Of a stretch of DNA of 64,000 bases, positions 58,145 to 64,000 are shown in pieces. Location: positions 58,309,136-58,373,135 of the forward strand of contig JASWHV010000004.1 of the NCBI GenBank assembly GCA_030760725.1, given 5' to 3'. Source of the stretch: Neostapfia colusana (lineage: Eukaryota > Streptophyta > Magnoliopsida > Poales > Poaceae). The notes below the pieces were generated by a model. The model searched no databases and was not told the origin of the DNA. It worked only from the letters and a program-made list of their open reading frames with translations. Every line of letters starts with the position of its first letter. Position 1 is the stretch's first letter. A program made the position numbers and the translations under genes.

Positions 58145-58966
58145 GGATGAAGACAATCATCTGCCTCAGAAGTATCGGTTAGTGATACGTTCACCTTCCG
58201 GTCGAGAGATTCCACAGGAGGTACAATCATTCTGGGAGTGTGACGACTCTTATACTCCACAGAGGTCTTATTCACCTCCATCGCAGCAGCAACTTGTTTC
58301 TCATGCACCTCAGTACCAACAAGGTGCATCAGAATATTATCTCCCTCAAGAGATTCAAGACGATCAAGGTGATTTCCCAGCGGAACCGAGTGCTGTCCCA
58401 CTTCATGTTGACAATGAGCTCAACGTCAATGAAACAACTGAACCGAGCAGAAACAATGTGTCTGCAGGTCCAGTTCCACAGTGTAAGCTTGGGCAGCAAA
58501 GAAAATCTATGTCTAAGGTGGGGACAGTTAATTATGTGTCAGTCGAGGATCTGCCAAAGGGAGGACCTGTTCTTGCCGGCAGGTTCACCTTAAATGACAA
58601 GCCGGTTGTCATTTTATTCAACTCTGGTGCAACACATAACTTCATTAGCAGGGCAACGGACTCCGGGATCAGATCTCCGCAACTATCACTAAAGGTTCTT
58701 ACCTTATTCACTCGCCAGGTGGAGACATATCGACTAATGAAGTCGTTTCTCGAACACCACTTTGCTTGGGTGGAAAAATGTATCCTACCACCCTCATCAT
58801 TCTCGAAGACCAAGGAATCAATGCCATATTGGTAATATCATGGTTGACCTTCCATAAGGCTGTTCTGGACATCGAGAACAGGAGTGTTCACTTGGACTCT
58901 CCACTTCACGGACGTCAAACATTGTATCTCGGCGAAGCGGGTTCCAAAGACCCGGAAGTATGTAAT
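58145..58966 (+). pseudogene. T5: Tekay-like gag-end/protease fragment
   Basis: An open frame, in which the first residues come from the copia tail, reads a Gln/Pro-rich stretch, then VNYVSVEDLPKGGPVLAG and the protease site LFNSGATHNFIS (Asn where DSG is usual; codon near 58619). A frame change near 58670 is followed by GGKMYPTTLIILEDQG in the next frame. Both sides are cut: copia tail on the left and a copia LTR terminus on the right. Confidence 0.8.
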
Positions 58967-60186
58967 TGTGAGACCTATGTGTGCTGAATACATTGGCAAT
59001 TAGGATAAAAGTTAGCATTAACATTCAAAGTTTTGAATATTGCCAAAACATTCTTCTGTGGCAAGGTCTGACCAGTTCTTTGTTAGGTCCGCCAAGTGTT
59101 GGCAAGGTCCAACGCAAGGTCCGGAGAGCTCCTGCAAGGTCCGGAGAGCTTCTGTGAGGTCCGGAGCTTGTTTTTAGGGAGCTCCCGTGAAGTTCAACTC
59201 GTAGAACTGCAGCGTCTTGTTTTTGCTTTTAACTCGCAATGTTTCAAACTTGCTTTATGGGAAGGTTTGCTTAGTATTAATTTGCTAAATTTTTGGTGTG
59301 TTTTGGTGGTTATGGCTGTTATCATTTGATATGGTTTGTAACATGCTTATGTGACGTGCTCATGTAAGGTGTTGTGGTTTTCGAACTAACGTGAGTCAAG
59401 TCGAGGAGTTGTGCTCGGAAGAATTGGTTGTTTATTCATGTGCAGGTGTTGCTTGAGTTCAAGACATGGCTGGTGACGGGATCCTTGGACTAGTCTCAGG
59501 GAGGATATGAGGTCCCAACAACCAAGTTCGGGAGGAGCTGTGGTTGAGTTGATCGGGAGGTCGCGCAGCATGTTTGGATCAAGGGCAGTGCATATGAAGG
59601 TTGCGTGTACATCGTTGGAAGGTGTTTGCACGTGTGCAAGGAGTGCATGGACGTGGCAACATTGTTCCAAGGCGTGATGAAGATAAGTGGACGTAAAGAA
59701 TTGGTTGAAAAGGTCCAACCGGCTGGATTGCGTACTCAGGCTGAGGCTGAGTCGGATATGGCTCAAATATGGAAGATTTGAGTTGGTTATGATAGGATTT
59801 CATGCTAGGCACGAAGTTGAGTTGTTTTAGGAATGTTTAGGAGGTTCCTAAGGTGTTTGGAAGTCTCACGATTGCTTCTATCTGCGAATAGGAGAGTCCT
59901 GAGCAGTTATGGTAAGTTAGGATACGAGTCCAATTAGGAGTAGGAGTCCTAGATTGGATTGTTTAGCCTGAGGGCTGGCTATAAAGCAAGGGAGGCCAGA
60001 GCTCTCGTGGGTAGAGAACTTTGGGCTGTTCCTCTTGTGTTTCTATTGAATAAAGTTCATAGTTTCGAGGAGCTTTTGTGCCTTGTTCGTCCGACTTGTT
60101 TTTTGTCAAGTCTTTCTCACCGAGTTTCTGGACAGACCGACGTTGCTTCAGTGTTTCGTTCATAACTCGAGTTTTACAGATCCGAT
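58967..60186 (+). repeat. C3: copia LTR, first 1,220 bp, interrupted by M4
   Basis: Starts TGTGAGACCTATGTG with left flank GTAAT and no polypurine tract before it. Very close to the C2 5' LTR. Cut at 60186 (ACAGATCCGAT) by M4; the rest should lie beyond 64000. Confidence 0.85.
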
Positions 60187-60577
60187 TGTAACACCCCAAA
60201 ATCCTGTTAAGAGGGGAATTTAAAAATTTTTGGACGTATTGCATGTGTTGCAAAAATTCAAATTCAAACTGGAATTCAAATTAAACTCAAAACAGAAATG
60301 AAAAAAAGAAAAGGAAAAAAATAAACCCCCCGGCCAGTGGGCCAAAACCCACCAGCCGGCCCATTTGTTCCCGCGCCAGCCCGCAGCCGCGCGCCCCCCT
60401 CTTTCCCACTGACACGCGGGGCCCGCCAACCCTTCTTCCTCCTCGCGCTCGCGCCTGCGCTCGGCCGGACTCTTCTCACCCCGAATCGAAACTGCCCCGG
60501 ATCCTCGCGTATCCCAGCCGAATTTCGTTCGTGGACGATGCAAACTCAATCACAACCGAACGCCGCCCTCCCCTGTC

Positions 60578-60585
60578 TATAAAAA
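60578..60585 (+). promoter_or_regulatory. TATA box of M4
   Basis: TATAAAAA, 392 bp into the LTR. Transcription from about 60610 would leave almost 3 kb of LTR as transcribed leader. Confidence 0.7.
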
Positions 60586-60689
60586 CCCCGGCATCGTCCC
60601 GTTTTTCCCCACGATTCGCCGATTTTCCTTCCGGTGAGAAACCGAGCTTCTCCGGCGAATTCTGCTCGATCTACGCTCGGGAATTCTGA

Positions 60690-60854
60690 TCTAACTCGCT
60701 GGTCTTGATCCACCGCCTCCCGGGAACCTTGCAGGTGCAGAAAACTCGGTGATTTGCGGTTCAAACACAGCACCGACGAGCCTCGCCGTGAATTCACCTC
60801 GGACCTCGTCGCCGATCGCTTTTCAGGATCTCCGAGCTCAAGAAAACCCCCGAG
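60690..60854 (+). other. Candidate LTR exon 1 (M4), open but without ATG
   Basis: After a TAA near 60687 one frame stays open to a donor-like CGAG/GTGAGA, ending in phase 1 (FQDLRAQENPR). M2 has the same frame and donor with largely conservative changes. The phase fits exon 2. No in-frame ATG is visible, so initiation is unexplained. Confidence 0.35.
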
Positions 60855-62146
60855 GTGAGATCCCCGACCTCCCCTCTACCGATCTATGCCATAAAATCAC
60901 AGTTCTAGGAAGAATTGACGAAGATCCGAAACTCTCCGGCGAGATCGCCGCCTCCCGCCACCGTGCGCCGCCGGGCAGCGCCGCCCGCGCTCGATCAGAG
61001 CGACGTGGCCGCTGTGCGCCGTCTATTTTAAATCGCACGGTAGAATTTAAATCCCCGCGTACCGATTCGACGTTATAATCTCAGCCGTCTGTTTTAAATC
61101 AGACGGTCCACGTCAGCCCCGCGTTATAAAGGCCAGAATTCTTATGCGCTACCCCCTGGGGTTCTCGGAAAATAAGAGCTAGCCCCAGAAACTTCTGATC
61201 TAGCCCCTGGAAGTTCAGAAAATCATGTAAATTCATTTAAAAATCAGTTTTGACCCCTGGACTTAATAAAAATTAGGAAAAACCCCTCTGTTATGTGTAG
61301 CTAGACCCCTGAAAATTATTAAAATAATATAATAGACCCTGTAGTGGGGTAAGTTGACCTTTTAACCCTATATGATATTAAATTTAGGAATTTGAATATG
61401 TGATTAGTATTTAAATTTTAAAAGATGGGACAAACACATTGTAAATTCAAATTTAAACTCTCCTAGCACTTGGAAAACTTTGTAGTGAGTTAAAAATATA
61501 TTTTTAGTTGAAATGAATCTGTCTAATTGATTATTCACATTTATTAGTAATAGGGACACATTTTTAAGTATAGAATAATTCTGAAAATTTGTAATATAAA
61601 GGTAAAATAGTTTACATCAGAAGAGAAGTTCAAAAATATATTATTTAATATTTTAGACCCAAAACCTATTCTGTTTAGATGAGGTGTCTTACTATTTTCA
61701 TAATAAAGTGCACATTTAGGCATAGGAAATAAATCTGAAAATATATCAAACTAGGTATAAATAACTAGAAAATGATAAATGAAGTTTCCAAAATCCAAAG
61801 AATTCAGTTTAGGGTTGGTAGAAGGTTTGAAGACACATATGAAGTAGGAAAACACCTTTTATGCATACTTGGTGGCTGAAATGTGTATCAATTAAATATA
61901 AGGGATTTATTTAAAATTAGAAATTCAGATATAGTATGCCAACATGAATATGAATACAAAAGTATAAATCATATGTACATGTTTAAAAGTGCATGTAAGC
62001 CAAAACCAACACACATAGAGTAACCACAACACATAGGATTGTGAATGGCTTTCATAAATGTGAATGTGTGGTTTGTATGAAGTGGAAGTGTGAACTATGT
62101 CTTATGACTTGTTGTTTTCTTTTGCTATGTGTGATGGTATGAGTAG

Positions 62147-62215
62147 AACCTGCTCCAGAGCAAGTTCTTCCTTTCCAAGATCAGGGCTACCCATTCCAAG
62201 AGCAGCAAGAAGGAG
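62147..62215 (+). other. Predicted LTR coding exon 2 (M4), 69 nt
   Basis: Follows GAGTAG (pyrimidine-rich tract upstream) and reads, in phase 1, EPAPEQVLPFQDQGYPFQ and ends EQQEG. GC donor GGAG/GCAAGTG. Exon length is identical in M1-M4. Confidence 0.6.
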
Positions 62216-62954
62216 GCAAGTGTCCTTGACCACTTTGATCCTATGCTAGGATGTGTAGATAGAATTATTTGCATTGTCAAATGAAATATGAAACCCATGC
62301 TAGGAAGTTTCCCTAGAATTGCATTATCTTGTTTCCTTGTAGCTTGGGTTGGGATTTATTTTATCATGTCATTTATTTACATGCTTATGCTTAGCCATGC
62401 TTAGAATGGGATATTTGGGACATGAGATCATTAGTTTATTTTACCATACTCTTGAATGAGATATTGTGAGTTATGTAGAGGTAGGGATCAAGGCAAGTTG
62501 GATGCTTTGGTTGGTGCTGGGTGCACAAGACTCGGGTTTGTGTTTGGTACTTGCCTGGATCCTAAGGACCGGTTCATGGAGCATGTAACCTGGCTTTACC
62601 GTGCCAATCACATGCTGAGATGGGGCAGCTTGGCCAATTAATTAGGTGTATCCCCGGCGTAGTATGGGTGTGTTGGATAGTGCGGGGAATAGGTGTCAGC
62701 TGGACTACCATATGAACCGCAAGGCTCAAGAGGGGGCCACTGCAGCGGGGTTGGAGCCTCTTGTATGCTGTTAGGGGTGAAACCTCAGTGGGCCCATGCT
62801 CGTCGGGAATCCCTTTGTAAAGGCTTCGTAGTGATCTCCTGGCTACACATCTGAGAAGTGTGAATGTGGTTCGTAGCCACTAGCATAATGGAGGTTCTTT
62901 TAGTCCACTCGGCAAAGGGGGATGAAATCACTACATGTGGGTACAGTGGTGCAA

Positions 62955-62982
62955 ACTCTGCAGAGTCAAAATTGTCATGACA
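62955..62982. repeat. Conserved palindrome pair in the LTR intron (M4)
   Basis: ACTCTGCAGAGT (12-bp perfect palindrome) and TGTCATGACA (10-bp). Equivalent pairs lie at 16827-16855, 31744-31772 and 20364-20393, and one member is at 49085-49096. Confidence 0.7.
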
Positions 62983-63310
62983 GCCGTGCTCACGGTCAAG
63001 AGCGGCTTGGACTTATTCATGATTAGAGGATGATGGCGTTGGAAGTTTTGGATGTTAAGCGGGGAGCTTAACATTGAAAATGATGTTATGGTTATTTGAT
63101 TTTGATGATGGGATGGGAGATTGGGACCATTACACCTGTGTACTAATGTAGGTGCTTAATAAGCTAAGGTGATAGGTATTAATTGCATAGTGCTTTAACC
63201 ATGAGTTCAACCTCTCCTTGTTCTAGCCATGCATGACATATCTTTCTCACACTTGCTGAGTACCATCAGTACTTAACCTTGCATATTTGTTGGTTTATAT
63301 TTCTGCTCAG

Positions 63311-63369
63311 GTCAAGATAATGAGGTGGTGTATAATGATCAAGACTTTGGACCCGAAGAAGGTTTCTAG
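63311..63369 (+). other. Predicted LTR coding exon 3 (M4), 59 nt
   Basis: Follows TTCTGCTCAG; reads QDNEVVYNDQDFGPEEGF then TAG (63367-63369). Intron 2 is 62216-63310 (1,095 bp). Confidence 0.6.
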
Positions 63370-63621
63370 GTTCATGGAGTCCCCCGGGCAACGCCTGTGA
63401 CGGAGCCCACAAGAATAATTATTCCGCTGCTAGTTTATTTACTTGTGATGAACTTATTATTATCCATCGAGACATTTGCTATGTAAGACTTATTTATATT
63501 TGACACCTGGCTTGTAATAAATGATGCTTCACTATTTGTCATCACATGTATGAGAAAATGATCCTGGCATACATGTGATATTCACTCGGTTGTTCTTCGG
63601 AAAAACCGGGTGTGACAGAAG

Positions 63622-63634
63622 TGGTATCAGAGCC
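63622..63634 (+). promoter_or_regulatory. Primer-binding site of M4
   Basis: TGGTATCAGAGCC, four bases after the LTR end; complementary to initiator tRNA-Met. Confidence 0.9.
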
Positions 63635-63662
63635 AAGGTTGCCCGTAGGAACGTGGACCTAG

Positions 63663-63835
63663 GTAGAAATGGACGTATTTCATGGCCCTATTTTCTTAAA
63701 AACTATTTTACAAGATGGGTGTTGAAAAGTGTTATTTAATGGAGTCACTTTCTTCATCTTACCCCAACTTTCATTCAAAATAGGATTTTTGTTTAAAAGT
63801 TTATCTAACCTAAGTTTAAATGCTTTCTGTTTTAG
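63663..63835 (+). other. Putative leader intron of M4 (173 bp)
   Basis: Donor CCTAG/GTAGAA, AT-rich body and acceptor TTCTGTTTTAG placed directly before ATG 63836. Splicing is inferred from these signals only. Confidence 0.45.
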
Positions 63836-64000
63836 ATGGTTCGCATGATTCGCACCGCTCGCAAGTCCACAGGAGGGAGAGTTCCCGTAGTTGCCCTTGC
63901 CCAAAGAGAGGAGAGCTGTCCGGTGACGTACCTTTCCTACGGATTGGCAGTAGGAGGCTTGTTGCGCCGTCTTCGACGTATGCTCCAAGCCGCCGGCAAT
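63836..64000 (+). CDS. Accessory ORF of M4 with a histone H3 tail-like N-terminus (3' end outside the window)
   Basis: ATG directly after a splice-acceptor-like TTTTAG; open to the window end (55 codons). Residues 1-22 align without gaps with H3 from its initiator Met: 13 identical by my count, including the unbroken run TARKSTGG (H3 residues 6-13, with Lys9 and Ser10), a Pro at H3 16 and Leu-Ala at 20-21. H3 Lys4 is Ile here and Lys14 is Arg. After residue 22 there is no H3 similarity (QREESCPVTYLSYGL, then an Arg/Leu-rich stretch). It occupies the place of the T3 accessory ORF (25286), which also follows an acceptor-like site. Function unknown; mimicry of the H3 tail is inference. Confidence 0.6.
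   Translation, partial: MVRMIRTARKSTGGRVPVVALAQREESCPVTYLSYGLAVGGLLRRLRRMLQAAGN

Larger units (their letters stand above)
60187..63617 (+). repeat. M4: 5' LTR of an M-type Tekay-like element (3,431 bp)
   Basis: TGTAACACCCC to CCGGGTGTGACA, followed by a primer-binding site, so it is a 5' LTR. Left flank CCGAT. Contains TATA 60578-60585, candidate exon 1 (donor at 60854/60855), exon 2, a GC-AG intron, exon 3 and the palindrome block. The element continues past the window. Confidence 0.93.

Noticed and set aside
58122..58835. Apparent fusion protein of copia tail and gypsy gag-protease
   Set aside because: The first residues come from non-coding copia tail and the frame breaks inside the protease; it is a junction artefact, not a functional fusion.
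60749..61078. 109-codon ORF in M4 (and 33627-33956 in M2) as a simple single-exon gene
   Set aside because: No ATG at its start, and a good splice donor interrupts it at 60854; only the part before the donor is kept as a candidate exon.
63836..63901. A captured piece of a host histone H3 gene
   Set aside because: Similarity stops after about 22 codons and I cannot compare codon-level identity with host H3 genes here; capture remains possible as an origin but is not needed to explain the ORF.
1..64000. Host protein-coding genes, tRNA, rRNA, CRISPR
   Set aside because: Every long coding frame I could identify belongs to a retrotransposon; no cloverleaf, rRNA block or spaced direct-repeat array was seen by eye.

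Overview
The window is a stack of LTR retrotransposons from a plant genome, almost certainly a grass (Poaceae) with a large, repeat-rich genome. I see no host gene, tRNA, rRNA or CRISPR array. The lineages are a Tat-type Ty3/gypsy element with an antisense extra ORF, a CRM-like chromovirus, several Tekay/Del-like chromoviruses with LTRs of about 3-4 kb, and a SIRE/Maximus-like Ty1/copia family. The species and the exact sub-families cannot be fixed without a database.

Layout, left to right. 1-6286: Tat-type fragment (gag and protease on +, antisense coiled-coil ORF on -) split by a 4,045-bp solo Tekay-like LTR with perfect CCTAT target-site duplications (TSDs). 6287-16194: a Tekay-like pol on - ('T1') split by a complete but inactivated CRM-like element (6334-13874; LTRs of 860 and 859 bp). 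16195-19534: two truncated Tekay-like LTRs ('M1', 'L2'). 19535-25066: 'T2', a Tekay-like element on - with a complete 3' LTR and an 858-codon open pol. 25067 to about 39523: 'T3', a Tekay-like element on + with an accessory ORF, gag and pol; a 3,427-bp solo LTR ('M2', TSD CTTTA) lies in its 3' tail and a 5'-truncated copia element ('C0') in its 3' LTR. 39524-41365: an LTR fragment. 41366-64000: a nest in which 'T4' (Tekay, -) is invaded by copia 'C1', C1 by Tekay LTR 'M3', M3 by copia 'C2', followed by a gypsy fragment 'T5', a second copia LTR 'C3', and Tekay element 'M4', which runs off the right edge.

The most interesting biology is in the long Tekay-like LTRs and the region just downstream of them. 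In M4 the first ORF after the primer-binding site starts at 63836, directly after a splice-acceptor-like site. Its first 22 codons align without gaps with the N-terminal tail of histone H3, including the block TARKSTGG that surrounds Lys9-Ser10. Elements of this lineage also carry an integrase chromodomain (seen in T2 and T3), so the family may encode both a reader of the H3 tail and an imitation of it. Separately, all four copies of the M-type LTR contain two short acidic, Gln-rich coding exons of constant length (69 and 59 nt) flanking a GC-AG intron of about 1.1 kb. Diverged LTR families (T2, and the solo LTR at 1885-5929) keep the same arrangement. Most pol and gag genes here are dead (in-frame stops, frameshifts, lost catalytic residues), so any activity would have to come from related intact copies.
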